The position numbers were made by a program, and so were the translations under genes. A stretch of 51,090 bases of DNA from Pluralibacter gergoviae ATCC 33028 = NBRC 105706. Its GTDB lineage: Bacteria > Pseudomonadota > Gammaproteobacteria > Enterobacterales > Enterobacteriaceae. Location: positions 1 through 51,090 of the forward strand of contig NZ_BCZS01000028.1 of assembly GCF_001598855.1 (NCBI RefSeq). Direction: 5' to 3'. This document shows, piece after piece, positions 38,618 to 47,631 of the stretch. Position 1 is the first letter of the stretch. Each line of letters begins with the position of its first letter. The notes beneath the pieces were generated by a model. The model was not told the origin of the DNA. It saw only the letters and a program-made list of their open reading frames with translations, and did no database searches.

Positions 38618-39547
38618 TCAGGCCGGCATGGCCTCGCGGGGAATGATTGCCCCGCGGTACTGAATCACCGTGCTGGCCGTCAGGTGACCGCGCTTTGCCG
38701 CCTCTTCCGCGCTGCCGCCGGTGAGACGCACGGCCAGATAGCCGGCGCTGAAGGAGTCCCCGGCTGCAGTAGTATCAACCACCTTCTCTTTCGGCAGCTT
38801 CACCGCCGGTACTTCCGCCAGCGCCTCGCCGCTGATTGCCACCAGGCAGGAGTCTGCGCCGCGCTTAATCACCACCTCGCTAACGCCGGCGGCCTGCGTG
38901 CGGGCAATCACTTCCTCAACCGGCTTCACGCCCCACAGCGCATCTTCGTCATCAAGCGTCAGGAACGCGATATCGGTGCAGGTCAGCATCTGCTGATAGA
39001 TCCGCTGCGTCTCTTCGCGGCTGCCCCACAGCCGGGGGCGATAGTTGTTATCAAAGATAACCTTACCGCCGTTGGCGCGGCATTCGCGCAGCAGGGAGAA
39101 CAGCTTTTCGCGGCTGGCCGGGCTTAAGATAGCCAGGCTGATGCCGCTCAGGTAGAGATAGTCAAACGTCGCCAGCGCTTCGCAAATCTCAGACGCCTGG
39201 TCGCTCTCCAGCCAGAACTTTGCCGCCGCTTCGTTGCGCCAGTAGTAGAACGTGCGCTCGCCGGTTTCATCGGTTTCAATGTAGTAGAGTCCCGGCAGAC
39301 GGTTTTCCATGCGCTGGATAAGCGACGTCTGCACCCGCTCGGCCTGCCAGGCGTCCATCATCTGCTGGCTGAAGGTATCAGTGCCCAGCGCGGTTACGTA
39401 GCAGACCTGCAGGTCTGCTTCGTCTACCTGGCGGGCAATATAGACGGAAGTGTTTAAAGTATCGCCGCCAAAGCCGCGATTCACCGCGGAGCCCTGTTCC
39501 GACAGCTCAATCATGCATTCGCCGATGACGGCAATTTTTTTAGACAT
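38618..39547 (-). CDS. kdgK: 2-Keto-3-deoxygluconate kinase KdgK
   Basis: PfkB-family sugar kinase that phosphorylates 2-keto-3-deoxygluconate at O6 for the Entner-Doudoroff route from hexuronates and pectin. It has 309 residues, identical in length to E. coli. The N-terminal substrate segment is RGFGGDTLNTSVYIARQ, and the PfkB signature with the catalytic base is DTTAAGDSFSAGYL near 243-256. The ATG at 39547 (MSKKIAVIGEC) is the E. coli start; the frame is open 66 nt further upstream without a reason to use it. Confidence 0.96.
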   Translation of the reverse strand: MSKKIAVIGECMIELSEQGSAVNRGFGGDTLNTSVYIARQVDEADLQVCYVTALGTDTFSQQMMDAWQAERVQTSLIQRMENRLPGLYYIETDETGERTFYYWRNEAAAKFWLESDQASEICEALATFDYLYLSGISLAILSPASREKLFSLLRECRANGGKVIFDNNYRPRLWGSREETQRIYQQMLTCTDIAFLTLDDEDALWGVKPVEEVIARTQAAGVSEVVIKRGADSCLVAISGEALAEVPAVKLPKEKVVDTTAAGDSFSAGYLAVRLTGGSAEEAAKRGHLTASTVIQYRGAIIPREAMPA

Positions 39548-39687
39548 AGTCGTCAAACCCAATCCGGAATCGAAAAACAGCGCTAGTGTGCGCTGAGCCA
39601 CAGAGGTGGTCAATGATATTAAAACAACGTTCCATTATTTCTTTGAGCTAACGCGTATTCCGGTATTAAAAGCGCCGTCGTGAGTGA

Positions 39688-39714
39688 TAAAGTTCTGCTT
39701 AGGGCTGCCGATAA
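39688..39714 (+). promoter_or_regulatory. Sigma-28 (FliA) promoter of pdeH
   Basis: TAAAGTTC, an 11-nt spacer, then GCCGATAA: one mismatch at most from the enterobacterial flagellar sigma-28 consensus TAAAGTTT-N11-GCCGATAA. It ends 47 nt before the pdeH start codon. In E. coli pdeH is a class 3 flagellar gene, so the context agrees. Confidence 0.92.
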
Positions 39715-39761
39715 TGCTGTAATGCATCATCACTGATTCAGTACTTAACAGGAAAACGGCG

Positions 39762-40535
39762 ATGAAGTTAAGTCAGGTTATCCGGCAGATAAATGTTCCC
39801 GACGGTGGGTTTGAAAGCCTGCAGGAGCGCCGCTACTGGCTGGAGTGCGAGCGGGCATATACCTGGCAGCCAATCTACCGGACCTGCGGCAGGCTGATGG
39901 CCATTGAGCTGCTGACGGTCGTGACGCATCCGGCCCATCCGGGAAAATATATCGCCCCGGACCGCTATTTCTCCGAAGTGGCCGTGCGCCAGCGTCTTGA
40001 CGTGGTGAAAGAGCAGCTGGCGATGCTCTTTGAGCACCGCAGCCTGTTTATCCGCAACGAGATCCTGGTCTCGGTTAACGTTGACGGGCCCACGCTGCTG
40101 GTGATGCGCCAGGATCCCTCTCTGATGGCGCTGATCGATGACTCGCCGTGGCTGCGCTTTGAGCTGGTGGAGCATGCCCGGCTGCCGGACGACGCCCCGG
40201 TTACCAGCCTGAGCGAGTTTGGCCCGCTGTGGCTGGATGATTTCGGCACCGGTCTGGCGAATTTTTCAGCGCTTGGTGAGGTCAAATACGACTTTATTAA
40301 GCTTGCCCGGGAGCTGTTCATCATGCTGCGGCAAAGTCCGGAGGGGCACACCCTGTTTGGTCAGCTTATCCTGCTGATGAACCGCTACTGCCGCGGCGTT
40401 ATCGTTGAAGGCGTCGAAACGGAGGAGGAGTGGCGGGCCGTTCAGGACTCCCCGGCCTTCGCGGCCCAGGGCTATTTTTTATCGCGCCCGGCTCCCATCA
40501 GCCGTCTGAGTGAGGTGGCACTCAATCTCTCCTGA
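39762..40535 (+). CDS. pdeH: Cyclic-di-GMP phosphodiesterase PdeH (YhjH)
   Basis: Soluble stand-alone EAL-domain phosphodiesterase of 257 residues (E. coli 255). It lowers cyclic di-GMP in motile cells, which frees the flagellar motor from YcgR braking and shuts off biofilm matrix genes. The EAL motif reads ELL (MAIELLTVV), as in active E. coli PdeH. The other catalytic segments are present: VNVDGPTL, RFELVEH, WLDDFGTGLANF, YDFIKLA and VEGVETEEEW. A sigma-28 promoter precedes it. Together with PdeK it should oppose activation of both BcsA proteins. Confidence 0.96.
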   Translation: MKLSQVIRQINVPDGGFESLQERRYWLECERAYTWQPIYRTCGRLMAIELLTVVTHPAHPGKYIAPDRYFSEVAVRQRLDVVKEQLAMLFEHRSLFIRNEILVSVNVDGPTLLVMRQDPSLMALIDDSPWLRFELVEHARLPDDAPVTSLSEFGPLWLDDFGTGLANFSALGEVKYDFIKLARELFIMLRQSPEGHTLFGQLILLMNRYCRGVIVEGVETEEEWRAVQDSPAFAAQGYFLSRPAPISRLSEVALNLS

Positions 40536-40591
40536 TCCGCAACCCTCAGCTATAGTCATGAATGGTGAGGAAAAACAGGAGTGCTCCCGGC

Positions 40592-42631
40592 ATGACAAAA
40601 ACCAAAAAGGCCATCAGCATCGTTTCAGGGACGCTGGTGCTGCTCATTGTGGTTGCGATCATTTTCATTGCGACCTTTGACTGGAACCGGCTCAAGCCGA
40701 CCATTAATCAGAAAGTCTCGGCGGAGCTGAACCGCCCCTTTGCCATTCGCGGCGATCTTGGGGTGGTCTGGGAGCGGCAGCCCTCGGAGCGCGGCTGGCG
40801 AAGCTGGGTGCCGTGGCCGCACGTCCACGCCGACGATGTTATCCTCGGCAATCCGCCGGATATTCCGCAGGTGACGATGGTCCATCTGCCGCGCGTGGAG
40901 GCCACCCTGGCGCCGCTGTCGCTGCTGAGCAAAACCGTCTACCTGCCGTGGATCAAGCTGGTGCAGCCGGACGCGCGCATCATTCGCCTGTCGGAAAAAA
41001 CCAACAACTGGACCTTCAATCTGGCCTCTGACAAAGAGGGCGATAAAGATAAACAGCCGTCCGCGTGGTCCTTCCGGCTCGACAATATTCTCTTCGATCG
41101 CGGGCGGATCGCCATCGACGACAAGGTGACCCGCGCCGATATTGAGATCCTCGTCGATCCGCTGGGCAAGCCGCTGCCGTTTAGCGAAGTGACGGGCGAT
41201 GCGGGCAAGGGCGACAAAAAAGCGGGCGACTACGTCTTTGGCCTCAAGGCCAGCGGCCGCTATAACGGCGAGCCGCTCACCGGCAGCGGCAAAATCGGCG
41301 GCATGCTGGCGCTTAAAAGCGAGGGGACGCCCTTCCCGGTGCAGGCGGACTTTCGCTCCGGTAATACCCGGGTGGCGTTCAGTGGTACGGTCAACGATCC
41401 GATGAAAATGGGCGGCGTCGATCTGCGGCTGAAGTTTTCCGGCGACTCGCTCGGCAATCTCTACGATCTCACCGGCGTGCTGCTGCCGGACTCGCCGCCG
41501 TTTGAAACTGACGGTCGGCTGGTGGCGAAAATCGACGCCGATAAAGGCTCGGTGTTTGATTACCGCGACTTCAACGGCCGCATCGGCGACAGCGACATCC
41601 ACGGCTCGCTGAAGTATTCCACCGGCAAGCCACGCCCGAAGCTGAGCGGCGATCTGGTATCGAAACAGCTGCGGCTGGCGGACCTGGGGCCGCTTATCGG
41701 CGTGGACTCCGGGAAGGGCACCAAATCGGCGGAGGTGAAGAAAGACGTTCAGCCTGCGGACAAAGTGCTGCCCTACGACCGCTTTGAGACCGACAAGTGG
41801 GACGTCATGGACGCGGACGTGCGCTTTAAGGGCAACCGCATCGAGCACGGTACGACGCTGCCGCTGAATAATCTCTCCACCCACGTTATCCTTGAAAACG
41901 GCGACCTGCGGCTGCAGCCGATCAAGTTTGGCATGGCCAGCGGCACCATTGACGCCGATATTCACCTCGCCGGTAACAGAAAGCCGATGCGCGGCGAGGC
42001 GGATATTCAGGCCCGGCGGCTGCGCCTCAAAGAGCTGATGCCGAAAGCGGAGATGATGCAGAAAACCATCGGCGAGCTTAACGGCGACGCGAAGCTGCAG
42101 GGAACCGGCAACTCGGTGGCGGCGCTGCTTGGTTCGAGCAACGGCAGCCTCAAGCTGTTGATGAACGACGGGGTGGTGAGCCGCAACCTGATGGAGATCC
42201 TGGGCCTCAACGTCGGCAACTTTATCGTCGGGCAGATCTTTGGCGACGATGAGGTGCGGGTCAACTGCGCGGCGGCGAACCTCGATATCCGCAGCGGCGT
42301 GGTGACGCCGCGGATCTTCGCCTTTGATACGCAAAACGCGCTGGTCAACGTCACCGGTAATCTGCGCTTTGCCTCCGAGCAGATGGATTTAACCATCGAT
42401 CCTGAGAGTAAGGGTCTGCGGGTGATTACCCTGCGCTCGCCGCTGTACGTGCGCGGTACCTTCAAGCACCCGGACTACGGCGTTAAGCCGGGGCCGCTTA
42501 TCGTGCGCGGCGCGGTCGCCGCCGCGCTGGCGACGCTGGTCACCCCGGCGGCGGCGCTGCTGGCGCTGATCTCACCGTCGGAAGGCGATAACAATCAGTG
42601 CCATGCGATCTTGTCGCAGCTGAAGAAGTAG
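40592..42631 (+). CDS. yhjG: AsmA-family protein YhjG
   Basis: A 679-residue inner-membrane-anchored protein (E. coli YhjG about 690) with one N-terminal transmembrane helix (VSGTLVLLIVVAIIFIAT, about 11-28) and a long periplasmic region of the AsmA type. AsmA-family proteins are bridge-like lipid-transport or envelope-homeostasis factors; the specific role of YhjG is not established to my knowledge. Conserved segments include DWNRLKPTINQKVS after the helix and the AsmA C-terminal LFGDDEVRVNC-like region. The chosen ATG matches the E. coli N-terminus and follows AGGAG by 10 nt; an upstream in-frame ATG at 40562 is less likely. Confidence 0.92.
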   Translation: MTKTKKAISIVSGTLVLLIVVAIIFIATFDWNRLKPTINQKVSAELNRPFAIRGDLGVVWERQPSERGWRSWVPWPHVHADDVILGNPPDIPQVTMVHLPRVEATLAPLSLLSKTVYLPWIKLVQPDARIIRLSEKTNNWTFNLASDKEGDKDKQPSAWSFRLDNILFDRGRIAIDDKVTRADIEILVDPLGKPLPFSEVTGDAGKGDKKAGDYVFGLKASGRYNGEPLTGSGKIGGMLALKSEGTPFPVQADFRSGNTRVAFSGTVNDPMKMGGVDLRLKFSGDSLGNLYDLTGVLLPDSPPFETDGRLVAKIDADKGSVFDYRDFNGRIGDSDIHGSLKYSTGKPRPKLSGDLVSKQLRLADLGPLIGVDSGKGTKSAEVKKDVQPADKVLPYDRFETDKWDVMDADVRFKGNRIEHGTTLPLNNLSTHVILENGDLRLQPIKFGMASGTIDADIHLAGNRKPMRGEADIQARRLRLKELMPKAEMMQKTIGELNGDAKLQGTGNSVAALLGSSNGSLKLLMNDGVVSRNLMEILGLNVGNFIVGQIFGDDEVRVNCAAANLDIRSGVVTPRIFAFDTQNALVNVTGNLRFASEQMDLTIDPESKGLRVITLRSPLYVRGTFKHPDYGVKPGPLIVRGAVAAALATLVTPAAALLALISPSEGDNNQCHAILSQLKK

Positions 42632-42644
42632 CAGAGCGGTTTTT

Positions 42645-42674
42645 GCCGGGCGGCGCTGCGCTTGCCCGGCCTAC
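42645..42674 (+). repeat. REP (palindromic unit) element, forward
   Basis: GCCGGGCGGC...GCCCGGCCTAC: a typical enterobacterial REP with a GC-rich imperfect palindrome and the GGCCTAC tail, 14 nt after yhjG. It is paired with an inverted REP at 43126-43155. Confidence 0.9.
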
Positions 42675-42710
42675 AAAATCAGGCAAAGGTGGTTAATTTA
42701 CTGAGGGTGT

Positions 42711-43056
42711 TAAAAGTCCGGCTTAAAATCGCCTCAGATTCTGCCGTCTGGCCGGGGCAGCCCGCAGGGATGCGGGCTGAGGCGAAACGAGGCATGGACA
42801 AAATCGTCCGGAACGATTTTGAATAATGCGCAGCATTGGCCCCCGGAGGGGCGAGGCCCAGGGATGGGCCGAGTAATCACGAGTCGAGCCGTACCCGAAA
42901 GCCAGACGGCAGAATCTGAGGTTCCGCGCAGCGGCGATTTTTGTTGCCGGGAGCCGGGATTGCAAAGGGGGCGGCGGCGAGCCCCTTTTGCACGTTCACC
43001 GCAGAAATTCTTACAGAGAAGCAGAGTGCTGCGAGTGAACGGAACTCTTCCACAAT
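42711..43056 (+). repeat. Long structured repeat, copy 1 (full-length form)
   Basis: About 345 nt without a plausible gene but dense in nested inverted repeats. The closing stem pairs 42732-42752 with 42901-42921, perfect over 21 bp, with an outer AAAATCG/CGATTTT extension (42725-42731 with 42935-42941). Inside are hairpins at 42758-42779 (9 bp, GGGA loop), 42801-42821 (AAAATCGT/ACGATTTT), 42840-42853 and 42854-42870. After the closing stem come GCAAAGGGG/CCCCTTTTGC (42962-42991) and a longer hairpin joining 42993-43004 with 43029-43041. A shorter copy occurs at 50901-51090. Which strand is functional is unknown; the plus strand is used for description. I do not recognise the family. Confidence 0.85.
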
Positions 43057-43125
43057 CCTGTACAGAATGGGATTTTGTATTTACAGGCCATAAAAGTATC
43101 TACACTACCGGCGGCGTCTGAGTGC

Positions 43126-43155
43126 GTAGGCCCGGTAAGCGCAGCGCCGCCGGGC
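43126..43155 (-). repeat. REP (palindromic unit) element, inverted
   Basis: GTAGGCCCGG...GCCGCCGGGC: the reverse complement form of the REP at 42645-42674. It begins 17 nt past the yibQ stop codon. The two REPs face each other around the structured repeat, a large BIME-like arrangement. Confidence 0.9.
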
Positions 43156-43171
43156 GTTTGTGGGCAGAACC

Positions 43172-44110
43172 TTACTTACCCCAGCCCTGCCACTGCAGCG
43201 TCATATACTGCACCAGCGTGCTGTTGCTGATGCTCTCTCCGAGTACCTCAAAGAAGCGGCTGGCGTACACCGGCTCAATCGGTTTTTTCGGCTTACACAG
43301 CTTCGCGGCGCGGAACGGATTGCGCGGCGGCTGGGCGGGCTGACTGACCGGCGGCCGGGCGCTGCCCGGCGTCGAGGTATCCACCTGCGGTTCGTTGAGC
43401 AGGCTGCTCGGGCGCACGAGGGTGATATCCGGCGGCAGGCTGTAAATCATCTGCTGCAGCACGCGCACCGTTGTCGGGTGCGGGTGGCCGATGGCGATGG
43501 TGGAGCCGTTGCGGCGCGCCAGCTGCACCGCGCGGTTAAACTGGCTGCGGATGTCGGCCTCGTTCTGGGTATCGTCGAGGAATACCCGGCGCTTAATCAC
43601 CTTCACGCCGGTGCCGGCGGCGGCGCGCATGGCCTGGCTGTTGCCGATGGTCATGCTGTCGAGGAAGTAGAGATTATAGTGGCTAAGGGTCTGCATCACC
43701 TTCTGCATGCCGAACAGGCTGGAGGTCATGGCGCTGCCCATATGGTTGTTCAGACCCACGGCGTAGGGCACCTTGTTCACCGCATCGCGGATGATGCGCT
43801 CGATCTCCTCGCTGCTCATCTCCGGGCGCAGGGTATCTTTTTCCAGCGGCTGCTTGCTGAGCGGCGCCATCGGCAGATGGATCAGCACCTCGTGACCGCC
43901 GCTGTGGGCTTTGGTCGCCATCTCATGGGCGTGGGGCGCATTAGGCAGGACGGCAACCGAGACCGCGTTCGGCAGGGCCAGCACCTGATTCTCCTGGTGC
44001 GGGCGATAGCCGAAATCGTCGATAACGATAGCCAGTTTACCGGCGTGGACCGGAGCCGCTATCGCTAAAGCAGCGACGGCGGATAACACAATAGCGCGAA
44101 ATTGAAGCAA
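43172..44110 (-). CDS. yibQ: Divergent polysaccharide deacetylase family protein YibQ
   Basis: A 312-residue secreted protein (E. coli YibQ 319). A signal peptide covers about 1-23 (cut near VHAG). The body is a NodB-like divergent polysaccharide deacetylase (DUF610) domain, with IVIDDFGYRP at about 28-37, HLPMAPL, NNHMGS and IAIGHPHP. The metal-site residues differ from classical NodB enzymes and no substrate is established. It lies 3 nt after envC in the gpmI-envC-yibQ operon, as in E. coli. In E. coli the next gene is tdh, here absent. Confidence 0.93.
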   Translation of the reverse strand: MLQFRAIVLSAVAALAIAAPVHAGKLAIVIDDFGYRPHQENQVLALPNAVSVAVLPNAPHAHEMATKAHSGGHEVLIHLPMAPLSKQPLEKDTLRPEMSSEEIERIIRDAVNKVPYAVGLNNHMGSAMTSSLFGMQKVMQTLSHYNLYFLDSMTIGNSQAMRAAAGTGVKVIKRRVFLDDTQNEADIRSQFNRAVQLARRNGSTIAIGHPHPTTVRVLQQMIYSLPPDITLVRPSSLLNEPQVDTSTPGSARPPVSQPAQPPRNPFRAAKLCKPKKPIEPVYASRFFEVLGESISNSTLVQYMTLQWQGWGK

Positions 44111-44113
44111 AAC

Positions 44114-45385
44114 TTATCTTCCCAACCACGGCTGTGGATTGACCGCCTGACCCTGGCGGCGAATTTCGAAGTAGAGCGACGGTCTGCCCTGGCCGCCGCT
44201 GCTGCCCACGAGGGCAATCGGCTGGCCGGCGCGAACCTGGGTTCCGACGCTGACCAGCGCGCTCTGGTTATAGCCGTACAGACTCATGTCGCCTTTGCCG
44301 TGCTCGACCACCACCACCAGGCCGTAGCCCTGCAGCCAGTCGGCGAGGATCACCCGGCCGTCGGCAATGGCCCGCACGTCGGTGCCTTCAGAGGCGCCGA
44401 TAACCATGCCCTTCCAGCGTAGCTCACCCTGGAGCTGTTCGCCGTAGCGGTGGAGGATCGGGCCGCGCACCGGCCAGTAGGCCTGTCCGCGCGGCGAGCC
44501 GAGCCCGCCGGTGCGGGACATCAGCGAGCGCTCGCTTTCGGTCGGCTTGTAGGTGGTGCCTTTGCGGGAGGCGTCCTGCTGCTTGTTGCGCACCGCCTGG
44601 GCGTCGCGCGCTTCGCGATCGGCGCGGGCCTTGGCGGCGGCCTCTGCGCGGGCGATGCTGCTGCGCAGGCGCGACTCGTTGGCGCGCATTTCGCCCAGCT
44701 GCTGCTGGCCTGCCTGAATAGAGGATTCGAGTCCGGAGAGGGTTTTCTTACGCTCGTTGCGCGCCTGCTCAAGCTTCGCCTGCTGGGCCTTCTGCTCGTA
44801 CAGCAGGGTCTGCTGCTGGCTCTGCTTCTCTTCCAGCGCCGCCTTCTGCGCGGCGACGTCTTCGCGGGTTTGCTTAAGCTGGGCGATGGTCTCCTGCCGG
44901 GCCTGGTTGAGGTAGCCGAAGTAGGCCTGCAGGCGCTGGGCGCGCTGGCCCTCTTCACCGCTCAGAATCATCTGAATTCCGGTGTGTTCACCCTGGCGGA
45001 AGGCGGCATCGAGCTGGGCCGCGAGATTTTTCTCCTGCACGGCCTTCTGCTTTTCGAGCTTCGCAAGCGACGCATTCATGGCGTCAACCTGCTTATTGAT
45101 CTGCGCCAGCGAGTCCTGAGTCTCGCGAAGCGTGCGGGCGGCGGCGGCGATGGCCTGCTCCTGGGCCTTAAGCTGGGCGAGCAGGGAGGCGCGCTGCTGC
45201 TGCTGCTGGCGTACCGCGCGCTCTTTGGCGGCGATATCGGCCTGAATGGATTTCAGCTGGTCGCGGTCATCGGCCCGGGCATATGACGCGCACAGCAATA
45301 CGCCAGCGCTGAGCGCGCTGGCGTAGCATACGGATCGGACTACCGTCGCAATCCATGTTCTGGAATTTATCGCCGTTCCCCTCAT
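44114..45385 (-). CDS. envC: Murein hydrolase activator EnvC
   Basis: Periplasmic septal-ring protein that activates amidases AmiA and AmiB for daughter-cell separation. Length is 423 residues (E. coli 419). An export signal spans about 1-38. Two long coiled-coil stretches follow (about 40-275), full of Gln, Lys, Ala and Glu heptads, which bind FtsEX. The C-terminal LytM domain (about 300-423) includes GLVVVVEHGKGDMSLYGYNQ and SLYFEIRRQGQAVNP. As in E. coli EnvC the zinc ligands are not complete, so it is an activator and not itself a hydrolase. Confidence 0.96.
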   Translation of the reverse strand: MRGTAINSRTWIATVVRSVCYASALSAGVLLCASYARADDRDQLKSIQADIAAKERAVRQQQQQRASLLAQLKAQEQAIAAAARTLRETQDSLAQINKQVDAMNASLAKLEKQKAVQEKNLAAQLDAAFRQGEHTGIQMILSGEEGQRAQRLQAYFGYLNQARQETIAQLKQTREDVAAQKAALEEKQSQQQTLLYEQKAQQAKLEQARNERKKTLSGLESSIQAGQQQLGEMRANESRLRSSIARAEAAAKARADREARDAQAVRNKQQDASRKGTTYKPTESERSLMSRTGGLGSPRGQAYWPVRGPILHRYGEQLQGELRWKGMVIGASEGTDVRAIADGRVILADWLQGYGLVVVVEHGKGDMSLYGYNQSALVSVGTQVRAGQPIALVGSSGGQGRPSLYFEIRRQGQAVNPQPWLGR

Positions 45386-45394
45386 GGGGAGGGA

Positions 45395-46939
45395 TTATTC
45401 CACGATGAACAGCGGCTTACCAGTCATCTCTTGCGGGATCGCCATTCCCATCAGCGACAGCATGGTCGGCGCAATATCCGACAGCTTGCCGCCTTCGACC
45501 GGCTTCAGCGCTTTGTCGCCAACGTAGATCAGCGGCACCGGCAGGCTGGTGTGCGCGGTGTGCGCCTGGCCGGTGGCGGGATCGCGCATCTGCTCGGCGT
45601 TACCGTGGTCGGCGGTGATCAGCAGCTGGCCGCCGACGGACTCGACCGCTTTGCTCACTTCATCGATGCAGTGGTCCAGCGCTTCCACCGCTTTGACGGC
45701 GGCTTCCATCACCCCGGTATGGCCGACCATATCGCCGTTCGGGTAGTTACAGATGATGGCGTCGAACTTGCCGCCCTTGATGGCGCCAACCAGCTTTTCA
45801 GTCAGCTCGGCGGAGCTCATCTCCGGCTGCAGGTCGTAGGTGGCAACTTTCGGCGAGTTGATCAGAATGCGCTCTTCACCGGCGAACGGCGCTTCAACGC
45901 CGCCGTTAAAGAAGAAGGTCACGTGGGCGTATTTCTCGGTTTCAGAGATGCGCAGCTGGGTTTTATCGTGCTTCGCCATCCACTCGCCGAAGGTGTTCGC
46001 CAGCGACGCGGGCGGGTAGGCGCACGGCGCTTTAATGTCGGCGGCGTATTCGGTCAGCATGATGTAGTCGAGGTTGACCACTTTTTTGCGGGCAAAGCCG
46101 TCAAAGTCGCTGTTGACGAACGCGCGGGTGATTTCGCGGGCGCGGTCGGCGCGGAAGTTCATAAAGATCAGCGCGTCGCCGTCTTCCATTGCCGCGCTGT
46201 CTTCGCCTGCGGCGCGAATGACGGTGGCTTTAACGAACTCGTCGTTCTCATCGCGGGCGTAGGCCGCGTCCAGACCGGCAACGGCGCTGTCGAACTCAAA
46301 CTCGCCTTTAGCCAGGGTCATCAGATCGTAGGCCTGCTCAACGCGGTCCCAGCGGTTATCGCGGTCCATGGCGTAGTAGCGGCCAATCAGGGAGGCGATG
46401 CGGCCTTTGCCCAGCGCGGCAAATTTGGCGGCGAATTTCTCCAGCGACGGTCTGGCGCTGCGCGGCGGCGTATCGCGGCCGTCGAGGAAGGCGTGCAGGT
46501 AGATTTTTTCCGCACCGCGTTCGGCGGCCAGTTCCACCATCGCCATGATGTGGTCTTCGTGGCTGTGCACGCCGCCGGGGGAGAGCAGGCCCATGATGTG
46601 CACGGCTTTACCTGCGGCAACGGCTTTATCAACGGCGCCGGTCAGGACGCTGTTTTCAAAGAAGGTGCGCTCTTTGATTGCCACGTCCAGGCGCGTCAGG
46701 TCCTGATAGACGATGCGGCCGGCGCCCAGGTTGACGTGACCGACTTCGGAGTTACCCATCTGACCGTCCGGGAGACCCACTTCGAGGCCCGAGGCATCGA
46801 TCAGGGTATGCGGACGCGTTGCCCACAGGCTATCCATCACCGGCGTTTTTGCGCTGAAAATCGCGTTATCCTGCTGATCTTCGCGGTAGCCGTAGCCATC
46901 CAGAATCACCAGTACCATAGGTTTTTTCGTAACCGACAT
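45395..46939 (-). CDS. gpmI: 2,3-Bisphosphoglycerate-independent phosphoglycerate mutase GpmI
   Basis: Manganese enzyme that interconverts 3- and 2-phosphoglycerate in glycolysis and gluconeogenesis. It has 514 residues, exactly the E. coli length. The metal-binding start is [10 protein letters not shown], the phosphoserine nucleophile is Ser64 in QMGNSEVGH, and [11 protein letters not shown] and [10 protein letters not shown] supply further metal ligands. The ATG at 46939 is preferred over one 21 nt upstream because it restores the E. coli length and has GAGG 9 nt before it. It is the first gene of gpmI-envC-yibQ, divergent from yibN. Confidence 0.96.
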   Translation of the reverse strand: MSVTKKPMVLVILDGYGYREDQQDNAIFSAKTPVMDSLWATRPHTLIDASGLEVGLPDGQMGNSEVGHVNLGAGRIVYQDLTRLDVAIKERTFFENSVLTGAVDKAVAAGKAVHIMGLLSPGGVHSHEDHIMAMVELAAERGAEKIYLHAFLDGRDTPPRSARPSLEKFAAKFAALGKGRIASLIGRYYAMDRDNRWDRVEQAYDLMTLAKGEFEFDSAVAGLDAAYARDENDEFVKATVIRAAGEDSAAMEDGDALIFMNFRADRAREITRAFVNSDFDGFARKKVVNLDYIMLTEYAADIKAPCAYPPASLANTFGEWMAKHDKTQLRISETEKYAHVTFFFNGGVEAPFAGEERILINSPKVATYDLQPEMSSAELTEKLVGAIKGGKFDAIICNYPNGDMVGHTGVMEAAVKAVEALDHCIDEVSKAVESVGGQLLITADHGNAEQMRDPATGQAHTAHTSLPVPLIYVGDKALKPVEGGKLSDIAPTMLSLMGMAIPQEMTGKPLFIVE

Positions 46940-47187
46940 TGCGACAACCTCTATGCTCAAAGAGAAAAAATTTGCGTAATTTTACTACAGCTGAATCGAT
47001 CAAACTGACGCCCAAGATCAAAGATCGGGTCAGGAGGGCGTTTCATCAGCCGCATTTGACCGTGATTTTCACGGCCTGGTGCGCAGAAATTAAATCCGGA
47101 GGCGTTCGCTTTGCTGTATTTGCCACCACGCACAGGTATACTCCCTGCTGGTTTTTTTAATCACACAGTCGGGAGTCTGTACCCCCC

Positions 47188-47619
47188 ATGCAAGAAATTA
47201 TGCAATTTGTTGGTCGCCACCCTGTTCTGAGCATCGCGTGGATTGGCCTGCTGGCAGCCGTCATTGTTACCAGCCTGAAAGGGCTCACCTCGAAGGTGAA
47301 AGTGATCACCCGCGGTGAAGCGACGCGCCTGATCAATAAAGAAGACGCCGTGGTGGTCGATCTGCGCCAGCGCGATGATTTCCGCAAAGGCCACATCGCC
47401 AGCGCCATTAACCTGCTGCCGACCGACATTAAGGCCAATAATCTGGGCGAGCTTGAAAAGCATAAAGATAAACCCATTATTGTGGTTGATGGTTCCGGTA
47501 TGCAGGCGCAGGATCCGGCAAGCGCGCTGAACAAAGCGGGCTTCGAGCGCGTATTCGTTCTTAAGGACGGCGTGGCGGGCTGGAGCGGCGAGAACCTGCC
47601 GCTCGTTCGTGGCAAATAA
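47188..47619 (+). CDS. yibN: Rhodanese-domain membrane protein YibN
   Basis: A 143-residue protein, as in E. coli. One N-terminal transmembrane helix (about 12-30) is followed by a cytoplasmic rhodanese-like domain with [22 protein letters not shown] (55-76). In the active-site loop this protein reads [11 protein letters not shown] (100-110); the position I recall as cysteine in E. coli (GMQCQEP) is Ala107, so sulfur transfer is unlikely. E. coli YibN has been linked to membrane protein insertion. A TATACT -10-like box lies at 47137-47142. It begins the yibN-grxC-secB-gpsA cluster. Confidence 0.95.
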   Translation: MQEIMQFVGRHPVLSIAWIGLLAAVIVTSLKGLTSKVKVITRGEATRLINKEDAVVVDLRQRDDFRKGHIASAINLLPTDIKANNLGELEKHKDKPIIVVDGSGMQAQDPASALNKAGFERVFVLKDGVAGWSGENLPLVRGK

Positions 47620-47631
47620 TCGAGGTGTTTT

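Noticed and set aside
43057-43087. CCTGTA...TACAGG inverted repeat as a LexA (SOS) box
   Set aside because: The half-sites are too far apart for the LexA consensus CTGT-N8-ACAG.
42819-43121. A 100-codon reading frame across the structured repeat
   Set aside because: It spans nested inverted repeats and its first part is lacking in copy 2; the base-pair covariation argues for structure rather than coding.
45431-47008. A 525-codon plus-strand reading frame opposite gpmI
   Set aside because: gpmI on the minus strand is certain at full length; this is a mirror frame without domain motifs.
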